A model generated the notes under the pieces. The model had not been told where the DNA came from. It did no database searches and saw only the letters and a program-made list of their open reading frames with translations. Of a DNA stretch of 64,000 bases, positions 31,951 to 44,206 are shown piece by piece. The stretch's first letter is position 1; each line of letters begins with the position of its first letter. The DNA is taken from contig NC_092520.1 in the NCBI RefSeq assembly GCF_037038585.1, forward strand, positions 15,001 through 79,000. Reading direction: 5' to 3'. The position numbers were made by a program, and so were the translations under genes. This DNA comes from Patagioenas fasciata (taxonomy: Eukaryota > Chordata > Aves > Columbiformes > Columbidae).

Positions 31951-34649
31951 GGGCTGAGAGGTGAAGCCAGAGACAAACGAAACCAAAGGAGCCCCATGAG
32001 GTGGGAACAATGAACGAGCAAGCGCCGGGCACGCGCGTGCAGAGCGCGTGGACAGTACACGCAGCATATCACGTTATTGCACGGCACTTGTTACAAACAA
32101 TCACATTGTTGCTAGGCACTTGGACAGGGCAGCTTTGGTATAAAGCCAGCCCCGGCCGACAACAACGTGAACTCTGCGAACATCGCATCGGTGCGTCGGG
32201 TTCCGTCGCTCGCATGGTAAAGCAACGATTCGGTCCAATAGCAATAGCTGAGTCTGGGGTCTTCGTGATTCTCAGCGGATCCTTTCCACGGACCTCAGAC
32301 AGGTCTTCGCTTTGTGCAGTTGGAGATACTGTTTTCAGTCATATTAACAATGCGGTCGCCTAAAAAGAAAAAAGAAATTGTTAACATGCTCAGTGAAAAA
32401 ACAGCACGCTACAGAAAACATTAGTCACCAATGCTCTTGGCTGTGAACGGTAAAACACCAGTGAAGAGACTGCCCGCCCTCCTACCCATGGCAACTCCAT
32501 TCCAGGTGATGGCAACAACCTCTGCATACACAATTTAGTATATATGAACAAATTAACCACGGATGCCTAGAGCTCAGTCCGCCCACCCCTGACTCTGCAG
32601 CTCCGGGCAGAGCAGCTCCGAGCCAAACACGCACACGTGCAGACCAAAGTTCCACAGCACGTTACAGACAACATCACTACAACAGCACCAAAAATGCTCA
32701 ACAACAAGAACAACTCCAAGACCAGACCCCACATCGATCAGAAGAACCGGCACAGAGGCAGCAGTGAGGCGAGCAGCCTCTACTGCAACCCCGGAATAAA
32801 AAGGAGCCCAACGTCACGGCCCCTTATGAATGGCACTGGCGCAAACACGCAGGGACAGCGCAAGCACAAGAAGCTGCTGCAAGACTCAAAAACTTCAAGA
32901 TGCTGGGAAGAAGTGCCAGTCCCTGAGACTGGATGGGTAGAGAGCAGAGCTGCCGATGCAGCCCAGAACTACACCATAAACACAACTGACCAGCGACATC
33001 CAAGGCACAAGAACCGTCCACGCTTTCGGCTGCTGATACAAGAAAACCAGCACCCAATTGGCGCTGCGCCAATCGGCACCGGCATTCCAGATCCCGGGAT
33101 GGCACCCGAGATGCCTGTCGTGCCCCTCGAGCACAACGAGACCCCAGCATCGTCTGACAGGCGCAAGGCAGGCTTCCCGAACTACACGACAACAGACACA
33201 GGCTGGAGCTGCCCTGCCCGGCACACCCTGCCATCGCTCTGCAAAGTCCCCAGGGTCTTTTCACCGCCCAAAGGGGACTGTTCCTGGATGGCTCTTTCCC
33301 CTATGGGAACTTGAACACCCTCCCTGCGATTCCCAGCCCCTTCCCAGCCCTCGTGTCTCCACTTAGCTTTCAGACGGCCCAGGGACCGAATCCATCTTCG
33401 ACAGAGCATAACACCACGTGCGCTAACGGGCATCTCCCCGCATCGCCGGGTTCCTCTTCAACATCTACAGTAACACGAGAAAACACACGCTCACCGAGCC
33501 GTGCCAGCACACAGTATGGCGGGGTGAACGCCGACCCCTTCCGCAGCACCCACCTCCCGCTAAGTTCCACGGCGTTCCGCTCAGCGTGTGGTGCCTCGGG
33601 CGCAGTCAGAAACCCGCATCGCTCGTGACGCCTACGACAGCGAGAAACAAAAGAACCGTAGCGCTTGGAACGAGTCCCCTGCCCCACGCTCCTCCTCGCC
33701 CCTACCCCGGCTCACCGCAAACGCTCCTCCAAGTGCAAAGGGCCAAAAAGGAGCCTGCAAAACAAGAAGGAAACGCTGAACCGAGTCACCACGCGACACT
33801 GGGCTCCTCAACTCCCACCGCCGCCTCACCTTCTTGGCTGCTGCTGGTCGGCGTGCGGCTTCGCTCCTCCGAGCTCGTCTGCGGCACCTGCAAAAACAAA
33901 GGCACCCGCTCGGACGCTGCCCGGAAGCACAGCCTGCCCGCGGACGGGCCCACCTCCCCCTCCCTTACCTGGGCCGCTCGCCCGCCTGCCCGCCCTTGCT
34001 TTGGACTGCCACGCTGTTGACCACAAAGAGGTTCAGCTACCGCCCGTAAAACACAACCTGACTAGGCTTGGGTTACACAAACGGACTTGCACTTCTTTGA
34101 CTCATTTTAAGCAGAGCCTCTCCTTGGGGAAAAAAAATGCCCACTCTGAGCTCCCGAACACTAGGGAGCCGTGGGGAAACCAGTGAAAGCCAAGACCGAC
34201 AGCAGCAACGTCAAGTGGAATTTCGCTCAAATTCTGATGGTGCACTTAAAAGCCTCTCTCTGTCCTACCAATGACTGGTCCCTTGTAGCAAGGACAAACT
34301 TTCTTACCTGAACAGCCTAAATTGAAGACGCCCGCCCCTCCGGCAACCTGATTGGCTGCCTACGCACATCAACTGCCACTCTCCCGGTCTAGCAGCGCTC
34401 CGCCCCTCCAGCCCTCCCGAGCGATCCGATTGGCCCGCTCTGCATCCTCACTCGCCTTCTCGCCGCCCTGCCGGGACCACCCCACCCTTTGCCCGCGCAG
34501 CTTCCAACTGCCGCGTTTAAAAGGAAACAACAAACCGCGCTCCTTTGCTTGACGCTGAAAAGCGGGGCGGATGCTTACCCACGGCAGAAAAAACCCTTCT
34601 ATCTTGCATTGCCCTTCGGCATTACAATTGCACAGGTATGAACTCGGTC
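31951..34649 (-). repeat. 2.7-kb array unit 5
   Basis: Same layout as unit 1 with a few substitutions. Promoter copy at 34321-34491. Shares the variant GCTCTTTCCCC with units 4 and 6, and GGCACTTGTTAC with unit 6, so neighbouring units share private changes. Confidence 0.95.
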
Positions 34650-37348
34650 GGGCTGAGAGGTGAAGCCAGAGACAAACGAAACCAAAGGAGCCCCATGAGG
34701 TGGGAACAATGAACGAGCAAGCGCCGGGCACGCGCGTGCAGAGCGCGTGGACAGTACACGCAGCATATCACGTTATTGCACGGCACTTGTTACAAACAAT
34801 CACATTGTTGCTAGGCACTTGGACAGGGCAGCTTTGGTATAAAGCCAGCCCCGGCCGACAACAACGTGAACTCTGCGAACATCGCATCGGTGCGTCGGGT
34901 TCCGTCGCTCGCATGGTAAAGCAACGATTCGGTCCAATAGCAATAGCTGAGTCTGGGGTCTTCGTGATTCTCAGCGGATCCTTTCCACGGACCTCAGACA
35001 GGTCTTCGCTTTGTGCAGTTGGAGATACTGTTTTCAGTCATATTAACAATGCGGTCGCCTAAAAAGAAAAAAGAAATTGTTAACATGCTCAGTGAAAAAA
35101 CAGCACGCTACAGAAAACATTAGTCACCAATGCTCTTGGCTGTGAACGGTAAAACACCAGTGAAGAGACTGCCCGCCCTCCTACCCATGGCAACTCCATT
35201 CCAGATGATGGCAACAACCTCTGCATACACAATTTAGTATATATGAACAAATTAACCACGGATGCCTAGAGCTCAGTCCGCCCACCCCTGACTCTGCAGC
35301 TCCGGGCAGAGCAGCTCCGAGCCAAACACGCACACGTGCAGACCAAAGTTCCACAGCACGTTACAGACAACATCACTACAACAGCACCAAAAATGCTCAA
35401 CAACAAGAACAACTCCAAGACCAGACCCCACATCGATCAGAAGAACCGGCACAGAGGCAGCAGTGAGGCGAGCAGCCTCTACTGCAACCCCGGAATAAAA
35501 AGGAGCCCAACGTCACGGCCCCTTATGAATGGCACTGGCGCAAACACGCAGGGACAGCGCAAGCACAAGAAGCTGCTGCAAGACTCAAAAACTTCAAGAT
35601 GCTGGGAAGAAGTGCCAGTCCCTGAGACTGGATGGGTAGAGAGCAGAGCTGCCGATGCAGCCCAGAACTACACCATAAACACAACTGACCAGCGACATCC
35701 AAGGCACAAGAACCGTCCACGCTTTCGGCTGCTGATACAAGAAAACCAGCACCCAATTGGCGCTGCGCCAATCGGCACCGGCATTCCAGATCCCGGGATG
35801 GCACCCGAGATGCCTGTCGTGCCCCTCGAGCACAACGAGACCCCAGCATCGTCTGACAGGCGCAAGGCAGGCTTCCCGAACTACACGACAACAGACACAG
35901 GCTGGAGCTGCCCTGCCCGGCACACCCTGCCATCGCTCTGCAAAGTCCCCAGGGTCTTTTCACCGCCCAAAGGGGACTGTTCCTGGATGGCTCTTTCCCC
36001 TATGGGAACTTGAACACCCTCCCTGCGATTCCCAGCCCCTTCCCAGCCCTCGTGTCTCCACTTAGCTTTCAGACGGCCCAGGGACCGAATCCATCTTCGA
36101 CAGAGCATAACACCACGTGCGCTAACGGGCATCTCCCCGCATCGCCGGGTTCCTCTTCAACATCTACAGTAACACGAGAAAACACACGCTCACCGAGCCG
36201 TGCCAGCACACAGTATGGCGGGGTGAACGCCGACCCCTTCCGCAGCACCCACCTCCCGCTAAGTTCCACGGCGTTCCGCTCAGCGTGTGGTGCCTCGGGC
36301 GCAGTCAGAAACCCGCATCGCTCGTGACGCCTACGACAGCGAGAAACAAAAGAACCGTAGCGCTTGGAACGAGTCCCCTGCCCCACGCTCCTCCTCGCCC
36401 CTACCCCGGCTCACCGCAGACGCTCCTCCAAGTGCAAAGGGCCAAAAAGGAGCCTGCAAAACAAGAAGGAAACGCTGAACCGAGTCACCACGCGACACTG
36501 GGCTCCTCAACTCCCACCGCCGCCTCACCTTCTCGGCTGCTGCTGGTCGGCGTGCGGCTTCGCTCCTCCGAGCTCGTCTGCGGCACCTGCAAAAACAAAG
36601 GCACCCGCTCGGACGCTGCCCGGAAGCACAGCCTGCCCGCGGACGGGCCCGCCTCCCCCTCCCTTACCTGGGCCGCTCGCCCGCCTGCCCGCCCTTGCTT
36701 TGGACTGCCACGCTGTTGACCACAAAGAGGTTCAGCTACCGCCCGTAAAACACAACCTGACTAGGCTTGGGTTACACAAACGGACTTGCACTTCTTTGAC
36801 TCATTTTAAGCAGAGCCTCTCCTTGGGGAAAAAAAATGCCCACTCTGAGCTCCCGAACACTAGGGAGCCGTGGGGAAACCAGTGAAAGCCAAGACCGACA
36901 GCAGCAACGTCAAGTGGAATTTCGCTCAAATTCTGATGGTGCACTTAAAAGCCTCTCTCTGTCCTACCAATGACTGGTCCCTTGTAGGAAGGACAAACTT
37001 TCTTACCTGAACAGCCTAAATTGAAGACGCCCGCCCCTCCGGCAACCTGATTGGCTGCCTACGCACATCAACTGCCACTCTCCCGGTCTAGCAGCGCTCC
37101 GCCCCTCCAGCCCTCCCGAGCGATCCGATTGGCCCGCTCTGCATCCTCACTCACCTTCTCGCCGCCCTGCCGGGACCACCCCACCCTTTGCCCGCGCGGC
37201 TTCCAACTGCCGCGTTTAAAAGGAAACAACAAACCGCGCTCCTTTGCTTGACGCTGAAAAGCGGGGCGGATGCTTACCCACGGCAGAAAAAACCCTTCTA
37301 TCTTGCATTGCCCTTCGGCATTACAATTGCACAGGTATGAACTCGGTC
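34650..37348 (-). repeat. 2.7-kb array unit 6
   Basis: Same layout. Promoter copy at 37020-37190. This is the last unit with the CpG promoter and exon 1. Confidence 0.95.
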
Positions 37349-39664
37349 GGGCTGAGAGGTGAAGCCAGAGACAAACGAAACCAAAGGAGCCCCATGAGGT
37401 GGGAACAATGAACGAGCAAGCGCCGGGCACGCGCGTGCAGAGCGCGTGGACAGTACACGCAGCATATCACGTTATTGCACGGCACATGTTACAAACAATC
37501 ACATTGTTGCTAGGCACTTGGACAGGGCAGCTTTGGTATAAAGCCAGCCCCGGCCGACAACAACGTGAACTCTGCGAACATCGCATCGGTGCGTCGGGTT
37601 CCGTCGCTCGCATGGTAAAGCAACGATTCGGTCCAATAGCAATAGCTGAGTCTGGGGTCTTCGTGATTCTCAGCGGATCCTTTCCACGGACCTCAGACAG
37701 GTCTTCGCTTTGTGCAGTTGGAGATACTGTTTTCAGTCATATTAACAATGCGGTCGCCTAAAAAGAAAAAAGAAATTGTTAACATGCTCAGTGAAAAAAC
37801 AGCACGCTACAGAAAACATTAGTCACCAATGCTCTTGGCTGTGAACGGTAAAACACCAGTGAAGAGACTGCCCGCCCTCCTACCCATGGCAACTCCATTC
37901 CAGATGATGGCAACAACCTCTGCATACACAATTTAGTATATATGAACAAATTAACCACGGATGCCTAGAGCTCAGTCCGCCCACCCCTGACTCTGCAGCT
38001 CCGGGCAGAGCAGCTCCGAGCCAAACACGCACACGTGCAGACCAAAGTTCCACAGCACGTTACAGACAACATCACTACAACAGCACCAAAAATGCTCAAC
38101 AACAAGAACAACTCCAAGACCAGACCCCACATCGATCAGAAGAACCGGCACAGAGGCAGCAGTGAGGCGAGCAGCCTCTACTGCAACCCCGGAATAAAAA
38201 GGAGCCCAACGTCACGGCCCCTTATGAATGGCACTGGCGCAAACACGCAGGGACAGCGCAAGCACAAGAAGCTGCTGCAAGACTCAAAAACTTCAAGATG
38301 CTGGGAAGAAGTGCCAGTCCCTGAGACTGGATGGGTAGAGAGCAGAGCTGCCGATGCAGCCCAGAACTACACCATAAACACAACTGACCAGCGACATCCA
38401 AGGCACAAGAACCGTCCACGCTTTCGGCTGCTGATACAAGAAAACCAGCACCCAATTGGCGCTGCGCCAATCGGCACCGGCATTCCAGATCCCGGGATGG
38501 CACCCGAGATGCCTGTCGTGCCCCTCGAGCACAACGAGACCCCAGCATCGTCTGACAGGCGCAAGGCAGGCTTCCCGAACTACACGACAACAGACACAGG
38601 CTGGAGCTGCCCTGCCCGGCACACCCTGCCATCGCTCTGCAAAGTCCCCAGGGTCTTTTCACCGCCCAAAGGGGACTGTTCCTGGATGGCTCTTCCCCCT
38701 ATGGGAACTTGAACACCCTCCCTGCGATTCCCAGCCCCTTCCCAGCCCTCGTGTCTCCACTTAGCTTTCAGACGGCCCAGGGACCGAATCCATCTTCGAC
38801 AGAGCATAACACCACGTGCGCTAACGGGCATCTCCCCGCATCGCCGGGTTCCTCTTCAACATCTACAGTAACACGAGAAAACACACGCTCACCGAGCCGT
38901 GCCAGCACACAGTATGGCGGGGTGAACGCCGACCCCTTCCGCAGCACCCACCTCCTGCTAAGTTCCACGGCGTTCCGCTCAGCGTGTGGTGCCTCGGGCG
39001 CAGTCAGAAACCCGCATCGCTCGTGACGCCTAAGACAGCGAGAAACAAAAGAACCGTAGCGCTTGGAACGAGTCCCCTGCCCCACGCTCCTCCTCGCCCC
39101 TACCCCGGCTCACCGCAAACGCTCCTCCAAGTGCAAAGGGCCAAAAAGGAGCCTGCAAAACAAGAAGGAAACGCTGAACCGAGTCACCACGCGACACTGG
39201 GCTCCTCAACTCCCACCGCCGCCTCACCTTCTCGGCTGCTGCTGGTCGGCGTGCGGCTTCGCTCCTCCGAGCTCGTCTGCGGCACCTGCAAAAACAAAGG
39301 CACCCGCTCGGACGCTGCCCGGAAGCACAGCCTGCCCGCGGACGGGCCCGCCTCCCCCTCCCTTACCTGGGCCGCTTGCCCGCCTGTCCGCCCTTGCTTT
39401 GGACTGCCACGCTGTTGACCACAAAGAGGTTCAGCTACCGCCCGTAAAACACAACCTGACTAGGCTTGGGTTACACAAACGGACTTGCACTTCTTTGAGG
39501 AAACAAACTCATTTTTAAGCATAGCCTCTCCTTGGAGAAAAAAAATGCCCACTCTGAACTCCCGAACATTAGGGAGCCGTGGGGAAACCAGTGAAAGCCA
39601 AGACCGACAGCAGCAACGTCAAGTGGAATTTCGCTCAAATTCTGATGGTGCACTTAAAAGCCTC
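37349..39664 (-). repeat. 2.7-kb array unit 7, truncated
   Basis: Follows the 2.7-kb layout to about 39495. It then carries the longer allele GAGGAAACAAACTCATTTTT (39498-39517) and at 39665 switches into the 2.27-kb type inside exon P instead of continuing to the CpG promoter. It therefore marks the recombination boundary between the two subarrays. Confidence 0.9.
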
Positions 39665-39796
39665 CTGCTGACGGCGCTCTGCTCGCCTCTTCCATGGCTT
39701 TTTCGTGCCAAGTTGTCCCTCTGCATCTGAAATCACGTTATTCAACAAGTCACCCAGGAGCTCATCTACAGCTTGACCATTCCACAGGTCTGCTTT
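39665..39796 (-). other. Candidate exon P fused to 2.7-type sequence
   Basis: A 132-nt minus-strand exon candidate after acceptor CCTGAATAG. The main frame is fully open here: K-A-D-L-W, then V-D-E-L-L-G-D-L-L-N-N and a basic end. The normal donor is lost, because CAG is followed by GAGGCTTTTAAG, which belongs to the 2.7-type unit. Recombination occurred exactly at the exon 3' end. Copies in the other 2.27-kb units lie at 41936-42067, 44207-44338 and 46487-46618. Confidence 0.5.
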
Positions 39797-41141
39797 CTAT
39801 TCAGGAATCCCATCAGAAGCTCTAATTGCGTCCCTAAAACACTGGGGAAGGGACTGTCCCCCCCACTGCCCTCGGCTACTCCTTCCCAGATGACTGCACA
39901 GCCTTTGCCTACACAATTTAACACGTCCACAGATTAACCGTGGACTCCTACAGCTCAGTGCATCCACCCCAGACTCCAAACCTCCGGGCAGAGCAGCTCT
40001 CCGCCAACTGTGCACACGTGCAGACAGACGCTCCACAGAACGCAATAGACAACACGACGGAAACGCCACCAAAAAACGCTCCACAACAAAGACGCCAAAA
40101 GCAGACACGGCACCGTCCAAAAACCTACAGGGAGGCAGTGGTGGGGCAAGGAGTCTCTACTACAACCCCACAATAAAACTGAGCCAATCGTCTTGGCCCC
40201 TTGTGAGACGGCGGCACTGGCGCAAACACACAGAGACAGCGCAAACACAAGAAGCTGCTGCAAGAACTAATAACTTCTTCCCAGCATCTTGAAGTGCCAG
40301 TCCCTGAGACTGGATAGGTAGAGAGCAGAGCTGCCGACGCAGCCCTCAGCGATACCAGAAAACACAACTGACCAGCGACTTCCAAGGCACAAGAACCGTC
40401 CACACTTTCGTCTGCTGATACAAGAAAACCAGCACCCAATTATTACACCCAATTAGTAAGGCGAGGAGCCTCTATCACAATCCCAGAAAAAAAAGGAGCC
40501 AAACGTCACGGCCCCTTACAAGACAGCAGCACTGGCGCAAACACACAGAGACGGCGGCACGACCTAAGAACTTCTTCCCAACATCTTGAAGTGCCAGTCC
40601 CTTACACTGGACGGGTAGAGAGCAGAGCTGCTGATGCAGCCCAGAATGACACCATAAATCACAACTGACCAGAAACACCCAAAATGCAAGAACCATCCAC
40701 GCTTTCTGCTGCTGATACAAGAATCCAGCACCCGATTGGCACTATGCCAATTAGGACCAGCATTCCAGATCCCAGGATGGCACCCGAGATGCCTCTTGGG
40801 CCCCTCGAGCACAACGAGACCCCAGGATCGTCTGACAGGCGCAAGGCAGGCTTCCCAAGCTACACAACACCACACACAGAGGCTGGAGCTGCCCTGCCCG
40901 GCACATGCTGGTATCGCACTGTAAATTCCCTGGGCCCTTTACCCACCCAAAGGGGACTTTTCCTGGACGGCCCTTTCCCTTATCAGAACTTTACCCCCCT
41001 CCCTGCGATTCCCAGCCTCTTCCCAGCCCCTGTGCCTCCACTTATCTTTAAGAGGGCCAAGGGACCGAATCCATCTTCAACAGAGAAAACGCCACGTGCG
41101 CTAACAGGGATCTCCCCACATCGCCGGGTTCCTCTTCAACA

Positions 41142-41691
41142 TCTACAGTAACACGAGAAAACACACGCTCACCGAGCCGTGCCAGCACACAGTATCGCGG
41201 GGTGAACGCCGACCCCTTCCGCAGCACCCACCTCCTGCTAAGATCCACGGCGTTCCGCTCAGCGTGTGGTGCCTCGGGCGCAGTCAGAAACCCGCATCGC
41301 TCGTGACGCCTAAGACAGCGAGAAACAAAAGAACCGTAGCGCTTGGAACGAGTCCCCTGCCCCACGCTCCTCCTCGCCCCTACCCCGGCTCACCGAAAAC
41401 GCTCCTCCAAACCCAAAGGGCCCAAAAGGGGCCTGCAAAATAAGAAAGAAACACTGAACCGAGTCACCACGCGACACTGGGCTCCTCAACTCCCACCGCC
41501 GCCTCACCTTCTCGGCTGCTGCTGGTCGGCGTGCGGCTTCGCTCCTCCGAGCTCGTCTGCGGCACCTGCAAAAACAAAGGCACCCGCTCGGACGCTGCCC
41601 GGAAGCACAGCCTGCCCGCGGACGGGCCCGCCTCCCCCTCCCTTACCTGGGCCGCTCGCCCGCCTGCCCGCCCTTGCTTTGGACTGCCACG
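41142..41691 (-). other. Exon series Ea-Ed, 2.27-kb unit A
   Basis: Ea 41647-41691, Eb 41508-41565, Ec 41394-41432, Ed 41232-41309 and the Ee acceptor at 41142 sit at a constant offset of 18469 from unit 1. All donors and acceptors are intact. Ec differs from the 2.7-kb version at several sites but keeps its 39-nt length. Without the CpG promoter these exons would need transcription entering from elsewhere. Confidence 0.45.
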
Positions 41692-41935
41692 CTGTTGACC
41701 ACAAAGAGGTTCAGCTACCGCCCGTAAAACACAACCTGACTAGGCTCGGGTTACACAAACGGACTTGCACTTCTTTGACTCATTTTAAGCAGAGCCTCTC
41801 CTTGGGGAAAAAAAAATGCCCACTCTGAACTCCCGAACATTAGGGAGCCGTGGGGAAACCAGTGAAAGCCAAGACCGACAGCAGCAACGTCAAGTGGAAT
41901 TTCGCTCAAATTCTGATGGTGCACTTAAAAGCCTC

Positions 41936-44206
41936 CTGCTGACGGCGCTCTGCTCGCCTCTTCCATGGCTTTTTTGTGCCAAGTTGTCCCTCTGCATCTG
42001 AAATCACGTTATTCAACAAGTCACCCAGGAGCTCATCTACAGCTTGACCATTCCACAGGTCTGCTTTCTATTCAGGAATCCCATCAGAAGCTCTAATTGC
42101 GTCCCTAAAACACTGGGGAAGGGACTGTCCCCCCCACTGCCCACGGCTACTCCTTCCCAGATGACTGCACAGCCTTTGCCTACACAATTTAACACGTCCA
42201 CAGGTTAACCGTGGACTCCTACAGCTCAGTGCATCCACCCCAGACTCCAAACCTCTGGGCAGAGCAGCTCTCAGCCAACTGTGCGCACGTGCAGACAGAC
42301 GCTCCACAGAACGCAATAGACAACACGACGGAAACGCCACCAAAAAACGCTCCACAACAAAGACGCCAAAAGCAGACACGGCACCGTCCAAAAACCTACA
42401 GGGAGGCAGTGGTGGGGCAAGGAGTCTCTACTACAACCCCACAATAAAACTGAGCCAATCGTCTTGGCCCCTTGTGAGACGGCGGCACTGGCGCAAACAC
42501 ACAGAGACAGCGCAAACACAAGAAGCTGCTGCAAGAACTAATAACTTCTTCCCAGCATCTTGAAGTGCCAGTCCCTGAGACTGGATAGGTAGAGAGCAGA
42601 GCTGCCGACGCAGCCCTCAGCGATACCAGAAAACACAACTGACCAGCGACTTCCAAGGCACAAGAACCGTCCACACTTTCGTCTGCTGATACAAGAAAAC
42701 CAGCACCCAATTATTACACCCAATTAGTAAGGCGAGGAGCCTCTATCACAATCCCAGAAAAAAAAGGAGCCAAACGTCACGGCCCCTTACAAGACAGCAG
42801 CACTGGCGCAAACACACAGAGACGGCGGCACGACCTAAGAACTTCTTCCCAACATCTTGAAGTGCCAGTCCCTTACACTGGACGGGTAGAGAGCAGAGCT
42901 GCTGATGCAGCCCAGAATGACACCATAAATCACAACTGACCAGAAACACCCAAAATGCAAGAACCATCCACGCTTTCTGCTGCTGATACAAGAATCCAGC
43001 ACCCGATTGGCACTATGCCAATTAGGACCAGCATTCCAGATCCCAGGATGGCACCCGAGATGCCTCTTGGGCCCCTCGAGCACAACGAGACCCCAGGATC
43101 GTCTGACAGGCGCAAGGCAGGCTTCCCAAGCTACACAACACCACACACAGAGGCTGGAGCTGCCCTGCCCGGCACATGCTGGTATCGCACTGTAAATTCC
43201 CTGGGCCCTTTACCCACCCAAAGGGGACTTTTCCTGGACGGCCCTTTCCCTTATCAGAACTTTACCCCCCTCCCTGCGATTCCCAGCCTCTTCCCAGCCC
43301 CTGTGCCTCCACTTATCTTTAAGAGGGCCAAGGGACCGAATCCATCTTCAACAGAGAAAACGCCACGTGCGCTAACAGGGATCTCCCCACATCGCCGGGT
43401 TCCTCTTCAACATCTACAGTAACACGAGAAAACACACGCTCACCGAGCCGTGCCAGCACACAGTATCGCGGGGTGAACGCCGACCCCTTCCGCAGCACCC
43501 ACCTCCTGCTAAGATCCACGGCGTTCCGCTCAGCGTGTGGTGCCTCGGGCGCAGTCAGAAACCCGCATCGCTCGTGACGCCTAAGACAGCGAGAAACAAA
43601 AGAACCGTAGCGCTTGGAACGAGTCCCCTGCCCCACGCTCCTCCTCGCCCCTACCCCGGCTCACCGAAAACGCTCCTCCAAGCCCAAAGGGCCCAAAAGG
43701 GGCCTGCAAAATAAGAAAGAAACACTGAACCGAGTCACCACGCGACACTGGGCTCCTCAACTCCCACCGCCGCCTCACCTTCTCGGCTGCTGCTGGTCGG
43801 CGTGCGGCTTCGCTCCTCCGAGCTCGTCTGCGGCACCTGCAAAAACAAAGGCACCCGCTCGGACGCTGCCCGGAAGCACAGCCTGCCCGCGGACGGGCCC
43901 GCCTCCCCCTCCCTTACCTGGGCCGCTCGCCCGCCTGCCCGCCCTTGCTTTGGACTGCCACGCTGTTGACCACAAAGAGGTTCAGCTACCGCCCGTAAAA
44001 CACAACCTGACTAGGCTCGGGTTACACAAACGGACTTGCACTTCTTTGACTCATTTTAAGCAGAGCCTCTCCTTGGGGAAAAAAAAATGCCCACTCTGAA
44101 CTCCCGAACATTAGGGAGCCGTGGGGAAACCAGTGAAAGCCAAGACCGACAGCAGCAACGTCAAGTGGAATTTCGCTCAAATTCTGATGGTGCACTTAAA
44201 AGCCTC
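41936..44206 (-). repeat. 2.27-kb array unit B
   Basis: Almost identical to unit A, with differences such as TGTGCGCACG for TGTGCACACG in the anchor region. The short allele without GAGGAAACA is present at the A/B junction. Confidence 0.95.

Larger units (their letters stand above)
39665..41935 (-). repeat. 2.27-kb array unit A (2271 bp)
   Basis: First of four near-identical units. About 0.85 kb (Ea-Ee, roughly 41110-41930) is almost identical to the 2.7-kb units, while the rest resembles old units 3-5. It has exon P at 39665-39796, two flip elements in the unit 3 orientation (40273-40295 and 40570-40592) due to an internal partial duplication, and no CpG promoter. Confidence 0.95.
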
